NCBI GenBank assembly: GCA_948474755.1
Contig: CAOLHI010000351.1
Span: 124,001-188,000 of the forward strand
DNA from: Ctenosaura bakeri
Taxonomy: Eukaryota; Chordata; Lepidosauria; Squamata; Iguanidae
Length of the DNA stretch: 64,000 nt
Reading direction: 5' to 3'
Shown here: piece after piece, positions 1 to 10,414 of the stretch
How positions within the stretch are numbered: the stretch's first letter is position 1
How the letters are laid out: every line of letters begins with the position of its first letter
Translations under genes and position numbers: made by a program
Notes under the pieces: model-generated
The model's database searches: none
What the model saw: only the letters and a program-made list of their open reading frames with translations
What the model was told of the DNA's origin: nothing

Positions 1-1999
1 GTAAACCAAAGAACATGATAATTGCACTGGATATGATTAATTTGTCTTTTGCAAGCAATTGCACATAGCACATAGCACTCAGAACTGATAGGTATACAAG
101 TCCTGAACATTTTGCCCAAGTTTGACTTCAACACAGACCTGGACCATTGTTCACCTAGAGTTCCCAACAATGGAATGGGAAGGTAAGATAGCACATCCCA
201 CCTATTTTTTTTTCTGATTCTTTTCATAGCCTTTGCCTACCACTTAATAAAATCATCAACTGCTAACTTACCGTTATGCTTATTGCCTCTAAAGAACCAA
301 TGCCATTAGGAAAAAAACAAAAACAAAGAAAAGCAAGCAGAAGAATCCTAGTCAAGTAAAAAAAATAAGGTAACCTACCCACCACCACCAGAAATTTAAA
401 TTTCAGAAAAGCTATCCCACTTTCCTCAACATATTTTAAAAGCTGATGATTTCAGTCCAGCTCTAACAGAGATTAAATTAAAGGTTTTTCCAACCAGCAT
501 TTTTTTACTGAAGAAGTAAAACAAAAGACACTAAAGATTAAGTACAAATACTGCTCCGAAGGAAACAAAAGCAAGAAACCAAAGGATGCTTTGGAGTGAT
601 ACTCCGGTATTCAGAGGGAAAGGAGGGGAGTTGAAGTGGAAGAGGCTGGGAAGCTAGTCAAGGAGACTGGGTAATAGGTCTGGCACACTCTCCATTCCAC
701 TTTTCAACAGAGAGTGTGAAGATCTGTTTTGTCCTATTTCTTCAGATCCTGCGTTCCAAGCTTAACAGACAAAATGGAGATTATAGAGCAAAGATGATCA
801 TGTGGGAATGTGAAAGTGCACTTTGTGAATTTCTGCTCTTTGGCAACATGTTCTTTCTGATCACATCTAGCTATGCACTTTATTGATTTCCTTTCCTGTT
901 TGCTGTCATTTGTGTATTTTTATATGGTTGGAATAGATAGATGTTTTCTGTATGCCCATTGCTTGAATTATGGAAGAAAATGGCTGAAGGGAAAGTACTG
1001 CAACCTATAGGCCTCTCTCCCTGTCATACTGCCTTTCCATTTAGGTATACATCCTCATAAATTTCTAAAAAGAGTAAGAAGTCTGACTCAGAAAAGAGTT
1101 GTGGCTCTCCTTGCCCACCTTAGACAGCACAGAGAAAGATCTCATGGATATAGGGCAATCATGTGGAAGTACAATATATATACATAGAGAAAAGTTACAA
1201 AATATAGAGAGACAGGTATATAGAGTAACCGTGATAATTTTAACTGGCATTTACTGTGAATTCAGACAATTTCAGACAGACAGCAGTCTGATCCTTAGAT
1301 TACTCGTGTACGGGAGCTTAGCCTTTTACAACATCCATACCGTCCAAACAACTGTATGTATAGTACAATGTACAATTCTGTACCTTTCAGGTACTAGACT
1401 TTCTTCCAGTTAAACTCAACTTTCTTTATATCCTTTAGGCAGCAGGCTAATAATTCTTTCTTGATAACATTCCCAAATGAAGCAATGTGTGATTTTAGGA
1501 ATTTTCTTCCCATTGCAAGAAAGTCTGTCAACTGTGCAGTTTTCAAAGACTGTTGACAGTTTGGGATTTATTCTGTCCAAAATTAGCATATAGAAGTTTT
1601 TGCATCATTTTCTGTGCAGAAATGTTTGATGCACAAAAAATTGCAATTGCTCAGGATTTATTCTGCACAAAAGTTGTATGTGGTTTTTGGTTGTTGTTTT
1701 TTTTTACATAATATGTTTTCTGTGCAAAAACATGCAATTTTTGTGCAGAACAAATCTTGACCCATGATTTTCATTAGTCAAGGATTCTTCTTAAATGGCC
1801 TCTGGTGTCTGCCCAGGAAATTAAGCTGCTTAATCAATCATTAAAACATAATAAGACCCTGGAGACGATTTTCTGCCTACTGAATACTTTAAAGAAAATA
1901 TAGACTGGTGGGTTGCTACATTGCTACAGGTTTGTTCATTCATATAAACAGCACTACTTATATACCAAATGAAGGGAAACTTGGAATAATCCTCTTTTT
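1..1999. other. Unique-looking intergenic DNA, no gene
   Basis: I see no exon-like or transposon-coding sequence here; the open frames at 1065-1413 are short and composition-driven. Two local structures are visible. CTGTCAAC at 1525-1532 is repeated inverted at 1552-1559, giving an 8-bp stem. The stretch 1561-1760 repeats variants of GGATTTATTCTG(T/C) and TGTGCAGAA in both orientations, which suggests an old unclassified repeat. Confidence 0.5.
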
Positions 2000-2760
2000 A
2001 AAAAAGGAAACAGAAAGAATCCAAAAAAAAATTATAGGCTTCTTTTCTTAAACTAATATCTCAGCCAAAACCTATGCTAAGCTTCTCTTGCAGAAATTAG
2101 AGGTCAGGGCAGAACTTATTTGGTCTTAGGGGAGGAGCAGTCTGGTTTTAGATACGGAAGGTCAGTTATAGATAACTGTTTTATCCTATTCCATTTAGTA
2201 TCAAAATATTCAACAACCAGAAACTAGTCATTTACTTTCTTTGTTGATTTAAGTACTACAATTGGTTATATAAATAGAAGTGTGTTCAATAGGCTAAAAA
2301 AATATTAATCAAAGGCTTGTTTTTCTTATAAAGGCATTATATACTGGCACTCAACTAGGAGTCAGAATCAGTGTAATCATGTGTTAACTAATGAAATTCC
2401 TACCAGCAAGTGGATCTGTCCAGGCTGTATCCTTGCATCATTTCTTTTTAGCTTTTATATTAATAATTTGGTTTCTATAGTTACTGGGCAAAAGATTTGC
2501 ATGCCAAAGGTAGCTGATACCACCGTGAATACACTTTTATATGTGGACGATATGATATCATTGCCCATACACTGGTTGGTCTCCTAGATTGCTAAGGAAA
2601 TTTAACTCCTATTGTAGAGCCAATGATTTAGAAATTAACAATAAGACATCAAAACTCTTACTTTTTGGAAACAAAAAGAAAAACTATAGGTGATTCATTG
2701 ATGCTAATGAAACTGAACAAGTGGATTCCTTTATTTGTCTCAAGTTAGTTATGTCATCTA
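2000..2760 (+). pseudogene. Decayed non-LTR LINE reverse transcriptase
   Basis: This is a broken reverse transcriptase. At 2132-2180 one frame reads EEQSGFRYGRSVIDN, the fingers motif seen before motif A in non-LTR retrotransposons. Further on, 2381-2587 reads a motif like GCILASFLFSFYINNLV (motif B region) and then LYVDDM, with the catalytic YVDD box at 2540-2551. Stops and frameshifts separate these pieces, and the codons after the box (NDLEINNKTSKLLLFG-like) match the thumb entry of LINE RTs. I could not identify an endonuclease or a 3' tail. The motif set resembles the R4/Dong group more than L1, CR1 or BovB, but the clade call is tentative. It is an old fossil with no coding capacity. 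Confidence 0.6.
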
Positions 2761-3540
2761 CAGGTTCCTGGGCATTGCAGATCAAGAGAAAGTGAACTAA
2801 AAGCAATTGCCTGCTCTTAGTCTCTGAAATGAATTTAGAATTATAGCTACTATTACAGATGAGAAGAAATTAACATATTACTTTTAATTGTCTATCATTT
2901 GAGATGATGGATGCAATGATCCTCCAGGGAAGATTTCAGGACATTCACTTACAGATGGGCTGGGTATATGTAGTGCCCTAGTAATAGATGACATGGCATA
3001 TTGTCTACCGGAGTGCCATTTATATTCAAGCTGTGGGGAGCACTATCTGGGACCCTTTCTTACTTGTATGAGAAACTGGTCTGTGACAAACAAACTCACA
3101 TTGATTTTAACTGGTTTTAAGCTTTTCCTGTCCCAGAAGGTCACTCTCCTTTCATCCAAAGACAACAATTTAAGGGGAAAAAGAAGTGGAAAGAAGAAAT
3201 AGTGTTTACTTTACTAGATGGAATACTTTTACTTTGGTTAATTGTAACTTAACATAATGTGACAAGGTAATGTTTTTACTGTAGCTGTTTGGTAGCATTT
3301 ATAACTATTGTTTTATTATTTGTGATTCTTTGACATGGTCAGTATACTAATTCAACAAATCGATCTGATCTGACCATTATCTAAGATTCTCCTTATCAGA
3401 GATCCCCACCACTTGACAAATATGTCTTTGACAATTTTTCAAATATTTTTGAATATTTTCCCCTGTTAGGTAGCTTTTCTCTAGCATAATGTACCTTTTT
3501 TGCTTTTAAACAACAAACGAGTTGGGGAAAAAACAATAAG

Positions 3541-3735
3541 TTGTTGTTGTGTGCCTTCAAGGCCTTTCCAACTTATGGCAACACTGAGACAAATGTACCA
3601 TGGGGATTTTCTGGGGCTGAGAATGTGTGATGTACCCAAGGTCACCTAATGGCTTTCCATGGACAAGCAGGAAATAGAACTCTGGTCTCAAGGGTTGTAA
3701 TCTGACACTCAGACCACTATACTATGCTAGCTCTC
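3541..3735 (-). mobile_element. Sauria-type SINE (tRNA head, BovB-like tail)
   Basis: On the minus strand the element begins with a tRNA-derived head, with GAGAGCTAGCATAGTATAGTGG-like A-box context and a degraded B box near ACCAGAGTTCTATTTCC. It continues through a core with the phrase GTGACCTTGGGTACATCACA and ends in a tail TTGAAGGCACACAACAACAA at 3541-3561. The tail resembles the 3' end of BovB, which would supply the reverse transcriptase in trans. About 195 bp long and divergent, so not a recent copy. Family name is from knowledge of lizard SINEs. Confidence 0.7.
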
Positions 3736-3837
3736 TTTTTAACCAGTCTTTGAATGCTTATCACTTTGCCCTCACATGAAATGCAAACTCACATTTGCTA
3801 ACACTGGTCAGTATTCCTAGATCAACGACTTAACTAT

Positions 3838-3978
3838 GGCCATTTCTGAGCTAGCCTGTTACAGCGCGATGATTCCGTTTTCAACATCCTATGGAATCCC
3901 TAAATTGCAAACCCCAGGATTCCATAGGATGCTGAAAGCAAAATCATTGCGCTATAGGAGTCTAGTGCGCAAACGGCC
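3838..3978. mobile_element. Small inverted-repeat transposon, group A, copy 1
   Basis: 141 bp, beginning GGCCATTTCTGAGC and ending GTGCGCAAACGGCC, flanked by a perfect 3-bp duplication TAT (3835-3837 and 3979-3981). The interior is a fold-back: the left half contains TTTTCAACATCCTATGGAAT and the right half its inverse around 3915-3945. No coding capacity. Non-autonomous; the transposase is not in the window. Confidence 0.85.
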
Positions 3979-3981
3979 TAT

Positions 3982-4482
3982 GTAACTATGTTAATTACGT
4001 AGTTAAGTAGTCTCTCCCACTCAGCTCTCCCCATTTATGATTTACAGGCAGCATCCACTACACACAGAAGGAATCTGTTCTGTTGATCAGGGCACAGAAG
4101 ACTGACATTTCCACCCCCTCTCTCCAGCAATCTCTGATGTGGCAGCCAGAAGCAGAAATTTTGTTGCAATCCTTCCTTTCTCTGGAGATTGCTGGCAGGA
4201 GGTGGGGTCAGAACATCAGTCAGCTGTGTAATGATTGACTGAGAACAGAACCCTGTTGCTTGCAGTGACTGCTGCCTGGTAAGTCAGGTTTGGGGAGCTT
4301 TTAGGATGTATTGTATTCTTTATTGAATAGGTAGAGATTGTGAATACAAATCAGTTATGAGTGTGTGACTCTAGACTATGCATTCATAACTGCTACTATG
4401 AATTCCAGCCATTATTTCATGATTCATTTTACTTTGCAGTTTCTTTATAACCTTGTTTCAAATATAATAATGGCTCAGAAGG
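3982..4482. other. Intergenic DNA upstream of the L1
   Basis: No gene or recognisable repeat. Ends at the poly(A)-rich target of the downstream L1. Confidence 0.5.
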
Positions 4483-4496
4483 AAAAAAAAAACCCA
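4483..4496. repeat. L1 target-site duplication, left copy
   Basis: A run of ten A followed by CCCA, identical to 10401-10414. It defines the left edge of the L1. The T-rich complementary strand suits the L1 endonuclease preference for TTTT/A-like sites. Confidence 0.9.
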
Positions 4497-4769
4497 TTGG
4501 GGGAGGAGCTACCTGCGATGGCAAAAGGAGACTAATTATTCTTCTCTCCGAGCAGACAACTATAAATAACCCCAGATGCCCTTTCCAAAACAAAGATAGA
4601 CTGTGAGTAATTAACTAAATAATGTGGGAAAGAATGTAAGATAAAATAGGGGATTAGTTTTGATTCTTCTCCAACTAGAACAAAAATAAAGGACTCTGTT
4701 TAAACTGCAAATAATTGCTGAAACGGACTGAAAGCAAAACAGTTTTTTTCCCCCGGTTTTTGGAGATAT
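4497..4769 (+). promoter_or_regulatory. L1 5' UTR / internal promoter region
   Basis: 273 bp between the target duplication and the ORF1 start. It opens with GGGGGAGGAGC (4499-4509) followed by GATGGC (4517-4522). The human L1 5' end has the same opening and an overlapping YY1 site with the same GATGGC core, so this is probably the transcription-start region. The rest is unremarkable and lacks monomer-type tandem promoter repeats. Function is inferred from position and family. Confidence 0.65.
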
Positions 4770-5813
4770 ATGTCGTCTAAACAAAAAAAGAAGGCTTATA
4801 AACAACCTACGCGGAGACAACTTACGGCAACAGATAAAACATATAATCGTCTAGTTAGAGACTTTGAAGATATAAACTTAAACTCTAACGGAGACGAAAA
4901 AGTCATTAAAATTGCGGCGAAGAAAGCCGCGAACGGAGCTAATGAAGAGATAAAAACTTTTATACACAAGCTTATTACAGAGTCTAATCAAGCTCTTGTT
5001 ACTACAATAACATCTAATATAAGGGCAGAAATGGGGCAATTGCAGGAAAAAATCTCACAGGAGTTAAAAGCATTGGACCTTAAAGTGGATGATATAAAAA
5101 AAACCCAAGGGAATCAGCAGACCAAATTAGCAGAACATGATGACAGGATTTCTTTGTTAGAGAGACAAATTATCCAGCTCCAAGACCAGAATAGAAGGAA
5201 CAACGTGAGGATTCGTGGATTCGCAGAGCAGTCACAACAAAGTCAAAAATCCTTGAAAGAGGAAGTTTTAAAATGGCTAAAAAGCATTGTTCCTGAGATT
5301 CTATGGGAGGAAAACGACATAGAGAGAATTCATCGTGTGTCAGCTGCGAAGAGAGGAATAACTCCCAGAGATATTATTATGAGAATTGCGAATTTCAACA
5401 AGAAAGATGATTTGATGAGAGCTATTAGAAAGAATCCAGGAATATTGAAGTATCGAGATAATACAGTGGAAATATATAATGATTTATGCTGCGAAACAAT
5501 AAATTGGAGAAGGGAAATGAAACCTTGCATCATAGTTCTACAAAGAGCTGGAATAAGATACAGCTGGGGATATCCCATTTTTTTGAAATTCCAATGGACT
5601 GGCAAATATTACAGAATAAATTCTCTTGAACAAGGATTGCAACTCCTGAGAGAACTGAAACTGATCCAGCAAGAGGAAAAGGAAGAGGAAGGTGCGGTTG
5701 GAGAAGCGGAAGAAGGAGCAGTGGGAGGAGCAACTGAAGAAGGAGCAGTGGGAGGAGCAACAGGAGGAGGAGAGAAGAAGACTTCGGGAGATAAACGAAA
5801 GGACAGAGGCTGA
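4770..5813 (+). CDS. ORF1: L1 ORF1p, RNA-binding chaperone
   Basis: 347 codons. ORF1p trimerises, coats L1 RNA in the cytoplasm and acts as a nucleic-acid chaperone. Residues 1-50 are basic and unstructured (MSSKQKKKAYKQPTRRQ). About 60-141 form a heptad-rich coiled coil. An RRM follows from about 142, opening with the family signature RRNNVRIRGF (142-151). A C-terminal domain around 235-300 includes DLCCETINWRREMKP and YPIFLKF, equivalent to the human ARREW region. The start is the first ATG after the 5' UTR and gives the normal N-terminus. After about residue 305 the protein becomes an odd Gly/Ala/Glu repeat (EEGAVGGAT), which looks like out-of-frame reading of a charged tail (see 5692-5886). 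The helical, RNA-binding core is intact. Confidence 0.93.
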   Translation: MSSKQKKKAYKQPTRRQLTATDKTYNRLVRDFEDINLNSNGDEKVIKIAAKKAANGANEEIKTFIHKLITESNQALVTTITSNIRAEMGQLQEKISQELKALDLKVDDIKKTQGNQQTKLAEHDDRISLLERQIIQLQDQNRRNNVRIRGFAEQSQQSQKSLKEEVLKWLKSIVPEILWEENDIERIHRVSAAKRGITPRDIIMRIANFNKKDDLMRAIRKNPGILKYRDNTVEIYNDLCCETINWRREMKPCIIVLQRAGIRYSWGYPIFLKFQWTGKYYRINSLEQGLQLLRELKLIQQEEKEEEGAVGEAEEGAVGGATEEGAVGGATGGGEKKTSGDKRKDRG

Positions 5814-5886
5814 GGAGGACTGGAAGAAACAATATGAAATAACAGAAGAAGAAGAAAGAGAACTTCATAGAGTAGGAGAAGGGTAG
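5692..5886 (+). pseudogene. Out-of-frame original C-terminal tail of ORF1
   Basis: In the +1 frame relative to ORF1, this stretch reads as a highly charged helix with repeated KKEQWEEQ units, then ERRRLREINERTEAEEDWKKQ, ending with TAG at 5884-5886. It has the composition of a real coiled-coil tail, whereas ORF1 itself reads Gly-Ala repeats over the same bases. The simplest explanation is a one-base indel in the purine run near 5670-5692 that shifted ORF1. No initiation signal exists for it as a separate gene. Confidence 0.6.
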
Positions 5887-6264
5887 ATGATTAGTGATTA
5901 GAATATATTCTTGTAGATTGTAAATGTATAGAGTTTGATCTATATATATATAAAGTAAAAGGGTAGAGAGAGGGAAGGGAGGGGAAGAGAGGGAAAAAAT
6001 ATGGGAAAGAAAACAAATCGGGAGAGGATATTGGTCTCTATGCCGGGAGTAGGTATACCTTCACCACCACCCCAAGACCATGGGAGGTCGTTGCCAAGGC
6101 AGAAGCGCTTTGGAGGGAAAGGGGGGGACGAATGTTTGTGTGGGGAGGGGAGGGGAGGGAGGGAAGGGGGAGGGGAGTGGGAGGGGGGAAGGGAGGGGGA
6201 GGGGGAGCACCATCACACTAAAGAGCCAATGGGGAGTGGAATTAGGAAACGGGAAATATGAAAA
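5887..6264 (+). other. L1 inter-ORF spacer with G-quadruplex-prone tract
   Basis: The spacer between ORF1 and ORF2 contains two polypurine blocks: 5960-5998 (several GGG runs) and 6114-6207, where at least twelve runs of three or more G lie within about 65 bases of sense strand. Such a tract can form stacked G-quadruplexes in DNA and L1 RNA. An 86-codon frame at 6001-6261 crosses the tract. It is Gly/Arg/Glu-rich with no recognised domain, and I do not call it a gene. In mammalian L1 the comparable polypurine tract is in the 3' UTR, not between the ORFs. Confidence 0.75.
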
Positions 6265-9200
6265 ATGGAGAATAGACTGAGAATATCAACATTGAATGTG
6301 AAAGGCTTAGGGACAATAATAAAGAGAAAAAGGATAGAATCGATATTAAAAAAAGATAAGGCTGATATAATTTTTTTACAAGAAACACATGGAAAAAGAG
6401 ATAAAAAAAATGAGCTTAGATTGAACTGGGTAGCCACTTATGAGGAAGCATTTGGTACATCCAAATCAAGAGGAGTTGCAATAATAATTTCCAAAAGATG
6501 TAATTTCATTGTAACAAGTGTGGAGTTAGATGAAAAAGGTAGATATGTAATTATACAAGGTGAAATAGATGGAGAAACATATGTTATAGTGAATATCTAT
6601 GCACCTAATGAGAAGCAAAAAGAGTTTTATGAAGAAATATTTAATAAGATTAAAAATATGAAAGGAGATTACACAATAATGGCAGGTGATTTTAATATGG
6701 TGATGGATAGATGGAAAGATAAATCGGATCCATTAACTAGAGATAGATATAATAATATAACAATTTTGAATAAATTAGTGAGTAGAAATGAATTGATAGA
6801 TGTTTGGAGGTTAATAAAGGGTGAGGAAAAGAAATATACGTATTATTCATCAGTTCATAAAAATTATTCAAGAATAGATTATATCTTTGTCTCAAAGAAT
6901 ATGATACCTAGATTAATAAATACAGAAATAGAAACAATAAAAGTGACAGACCATGCTCTGATGAATTTGGATATAACTATGAAAAGGAATTATAGAGAAG
7001 CAAAAAGGTGGAGACTGGATATTAAGTTACTTAATTATAAGGAGATAGTAAATAAAATAGAGAAGGAATGGCAAGAAATTTGGGATATAAACAATAAGGA
7101 AGTAACACAAGATGTATTATGGGATACAATGAAGGCAGTGGTAAGAGGATTATGTATTAAAGAATCAAGCAAATTAAGGAGACAATTAGGAGAAAAAAAA
7201 TTGAAATTAGAAAAAGAAATAAAAGAACTAGAGAATGACTATATAATAGATAGAACTAAACAGAAATTAATAATATTACAAGTCAAAAGAGATGAATTAG
7301 AAAAGATAGAAATGGATGAAGTTCAGAAAAACTTAATATATTTGAAAAGGGAATACTTTGAATATAGCAATAAAAATTCTAAAATGCTGGCTAAATCAGT
7401 ACAATCAAAAAAAATTAGAAATATGATTGGCGTAGTAAAAGATAAATTTGGTAAAGAAAAAAGGCTGATGAAAGAGAAATTAAAAATATTTGAGGAATTT
7501 TATCGAGAATTGTATTTAGCAGAAGATAAATCTGTAGAGAATATAGAGGACTATATTAATAAAAATTGGAAAATAAGATTAACAGAACAAGATAAAGGAT
7601 TGATGGAAGAAATGATATCAGAAGAGGAAATAGAAGAAGTAATAAATAACTTAAAAGGAGGAAAATCACCAGGATTGGATGGACTAGGTCCAGAATACTA
7701 TAAAACATTTAAAAAAGGTTTAATCCCTAAACTAAAAGGGTTATATAATAGTATATTAAGGGGTGGAAAAATTCCATTATCATGGAAGCAGTCACTAATA
7801 ATATTAATTTTAAAACCAAATAAGGATTCTATGGATCCAGGTTCTTATAGACCAATATCTTTAATAAACCAAGATGCAAAAATTTTGACAGCAATAATGG
7901 CGAAGAGGTTAAATAAATTTATTTATAAATATATACATAAAGATCAATGTGGTTTTATTCAAGGAAGACAGATGGCAAATTTAATAGGGAAAACGATAAA
8001 TAAAATAAATATAATGGATAGAGAAAAACAAAAAGCTGGAATTTTAGCGTTAGATATATTTAAAGCCTTTGATTGTGTGGAATGGCCGGCGTTAAAAACA
8101 ATTTTAAATAAAATAGGATTAGATGACACATTGTTGACAATTAAAGATCCGGTTGAAAAGATAGATAGAATAGATAAACATTTAAAAGAGTTTGGGGAGA
8201 AGACAGGATTGAAAATAAATTGGGCCAAATCAGAAATAATGTTATTTAATTATACTAAAGAAGAAGTACAAAAATTTATAAGTAGTAAAAGAGGATTACT
8301 TAAAGTAAAAGAATCAATTAAATATTTAGGAATAGATATTACAAAAAATTTACAAGGACTACAAGAAAAAAATTTCAAGAAATTAAGATTAGAAATTAAA
8401 CGGAAATTAGAGGATTATAAAAATATAAAGTTATCGTGGTTTGGTAGAATAGCAGTGGTAAAAATGAAAATTTTACCTAAAATTAATTTTTTGTTTAGAA
8501 TGTTACCAATAAAAGTATCAGAGGAAGAGTTAAAGGAGTGGCAAAAGATATTAAATAATTTTTGTAATGGAAATAAGAAATCGAGGATTAACAAGAAATA
8601 TTGGTATAAAAGTCAAAAAGAAGGTGGCCTGGGACTTCCAAATTTAAAATGGTATTATTATGCAAATCAATTGAGATATATCATAGATGGAGTTTCAGGA
8701 AACGGCGATTTAGATTGGTTAGAGACAGAAGATAAGAATATTGAGATGAAATTAGAAAATATATTTTTTAGGAATTTTTCAAAGAAAGAAATGGAAAAAA
8801 TAGAAAATCCTTTTATAAAAAATATAATAGAAATATGGAAGAAAAATAAAAGAAAATTGATACCGAATATATCAATATTAACTCCGATAGTAATGATGGA
8901 AAAATTTCCAATAAATTTAAGAGAAATAATAGAGAAAGAAATAAAAAAACAAAAAATATATAGATTAAAAGATTGGATGAAAATAATGATAAATAAAGAA
9001 AGAATGAAAGAGAGATTGCAGGAAACTAAGATATCTTGGTTAAATTATATACAACTAGAGCAATGGACAAAGAGTATGAAAAGATATGTTAAGGATTTTA
9101 AAGAATATACTAAATTTGAACAAATTATTATTCAAAGAGAAAATATGCAAGAAAATGAAATATTAAAAGGTAGTATAAGTGAAATATATAAAATATTAGC

Positions 9201-9657
9201 AAAAGAACAAGAAGAGGATTATCTTAGAAAAATATGGGAGGAAGAGACAGTACAAACTATAGATATACAAGAATGGAGAAAAATTTGGGAACAACGCCAT
9301 TTAAAAAAATTATCAATAAGAATAAAAGAGAATTATTATAAAATAGTTTGGAAATGGTACTTGACTCCAGTGAAATTAAATCAAATAGATGAGAAATATT
9401 CAAGATTGTGTTGGAGAGGATGTCAAGAAATTGGTACATATATGCATATGTGGTGGAATTGCAACACGATAAAGGAATTTTGGCAAAAGCTTTTTAAAGA
9501 GATAAAAGAGATTATAGGATTAGAAATACAAGTATGTCCAAATATAGCGTTGTTGTCCATATATAATAAGGTAGAGTGTACTCAGGCAAAGAAAGAATTA
9601 ATAACAAATTTGTTAACTGCAGCGAGATTAATAATAGCAAAAAAATGGAAGACATGA
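6265..9657 (+). pseudogene. ORF2: L1 ORF2p: endonuclease intact, RT core deleted
   Basis: 1130 codons. Residues 1-235 are an apparently complete AP-type endonuclease: N11, QETH with E40, GDFN with D142 and N144, SRIDY with D205, and TDH with D229-H230. Reverse transcriptase begins near 450 (KSPGLDG, then SYRPISLIN) and reaches motif A at D597-D603 (DIFKAFD). It then jumps within 23 residues to LDDTLLTIKDPVEKI at 619-633. In human ORF2p motif A and the FADD box are about 100 residues apart, so about 80 residues, including the QG.PLSP motif B and most of motif C, are missing in frame. The thumb and later regions resume (LKINWAKSEIMLF). A CX3CX7HX4C knuckle is present (C1049, C1053, H1061, C1066). 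The final TGA is premature; the reading continues in another frame to 9862. The enzyme could nick DNA in principle but not copy RNA. Confidence 0.93.
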
Positions 9658-9862
9658 AAAATTTCAAATAGAAGAATGGTATAAAGAAGTGTGGAAAATT
9701 GCAATTAATGATAAACTAACATGTAGAATTAGGTTTATGAAAGGTTTGGTAAAAACAAATGATTTTGAAGAAATTTGGAAAATATTTTTAGAAAAAGTTT
9801 TGAAAAGAGATGGTAATGCTACCCTGTTAAAAGAAGAATGGCAATTTTGGAAAGTGGATTAA
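9658..9862 (+). pseudogene. Frameshifted C-terminus of L1 ORF2
   Basis: Shifting by one base at the run of seven A near 9639-9645 gives about 68 more codons with L1-like composition (EEWYKEVWKIAINDKLTC, later EEWQFWKVD) and a TAA at 9860-9862. Other vertebrate L1 ORF2 proteins end in a similar Trp-rich helix, so this is the original end of the protein. A homopolymer indel is the likely cause. Confidence 0.8.
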
Positions 9863-10400
9863 ATAAAAAGTTGGCTCTGGGGAGTGGGTTTTTTTATTAT
9901 TACTTTTATCTTTTATTTTGTATTTTTATATTGTTTATTATTAAACTTGTGATTTATAGATGTAATTTGATATGTGATGTTCAATGTTTAAAAGGGGGGG
10001 AAAGTTAAAAGGTAATTGGTTTTAGAGAGAGGTTATTTTTAGAGATAATAAGTAATAAGTTTATAATTAATAATAGTAAGAGATTAAATGGGAGTGAAAA
10101 ATATTGAATTAAGAGTGAAAGATTAATAATAAAAATGAATATAATGAAAATAAGAATTGAAGATACGTAACAAAAATGTATAAGTTGTATGAACGGAACA
10201 AGCTGAACAAGTTTATGATTTTAGGGGAAGGGAAAAACAATAATATAAGTTTGCATTGTTTAAAAGAAGGAAAAAATTTTTGTTTTGTTTTGTTTGTTTG
10301 TTTGTTTTTTTAATTCACCATTATGTATAACACATGGTGTTTTATTTTTCGTTTGTTTTTGTGTTATAGTTTAATAAAATTTTAAATAAAAAAAAAAACC
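9863..10400 (+). other. L1 3' UTR and poly(A) tail
   Basis: About 540 bp of AT-rich 3' UTR with a GT/T-rich stretch at 10278-10310. A stem CACCAT (10316-10321) pairs with ATGGTG (10334-10339) around a 12-base loop, shortly before the polyadenylation signal AATAAA (10373-10378; a second at 10385-10390). The A-rich tail follows directly. The stem could be an RT recognition structure or chance. Confidence 0.75.
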
Positions 10401-10414
10401 AAAAAAAAAACCCA
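10401..10414. repeat. L1 target-site duplication, right copy
   Basis: Ten A plus CCCA, identical to the left copy at 4483-4496. Confidence 0.9.

Larger units (their letters stand above)
4497..10400 (+). mobile_element. L1: Full-length L1 LINE, inactive
   Basis: A 5.9-kb L1 running from a 5' UTR that starts close to GGGGGAGGAGC, through ORF1 and ORF2, to a 3' UTR and an A-rich tail. It is bounded by identical 14-bp target duplications (4483-4496, 10401-10414), so both ends are certain and it arose by ordinary target-primed reverse transcription. The coding strand is very A-rich, as in other vertebrate L1s. ORF2 is open for 3.4 kb, which points to a recent insertion. It cannot now move itself: ORF2 lacks the RT catalytic core and is frameshifted near its C-terminus, and the ORF1 tail is out of frame. 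The RT loss may predate insertion (copied in trans) or follow it. Confidence 0.97.

Noticed and set aside
5530..5868. Antisense Leu-rich ORF looking like a membrane protein
   Set aside because: It is the reverse complement of the Glu/Lys/Gln-rich ORF1 tail; poly-Leu/Pro is a composition artefact.
6001..6261. 86-codon ORF between L1 ORF1 and ORF2 as a third L1 protein
   Set aside because: Its second half is translation of the G-rich tract, with no domain or conserved start signal.
8116..8130. LDD at residues 619-621 of L1 ORF2 as the RT catalytic FADD/YADD box
   Set aside because: It directly follows the motif A helix and is not preceded by motif B; it is best read as a deletion junction, so the enzyme is not called active.
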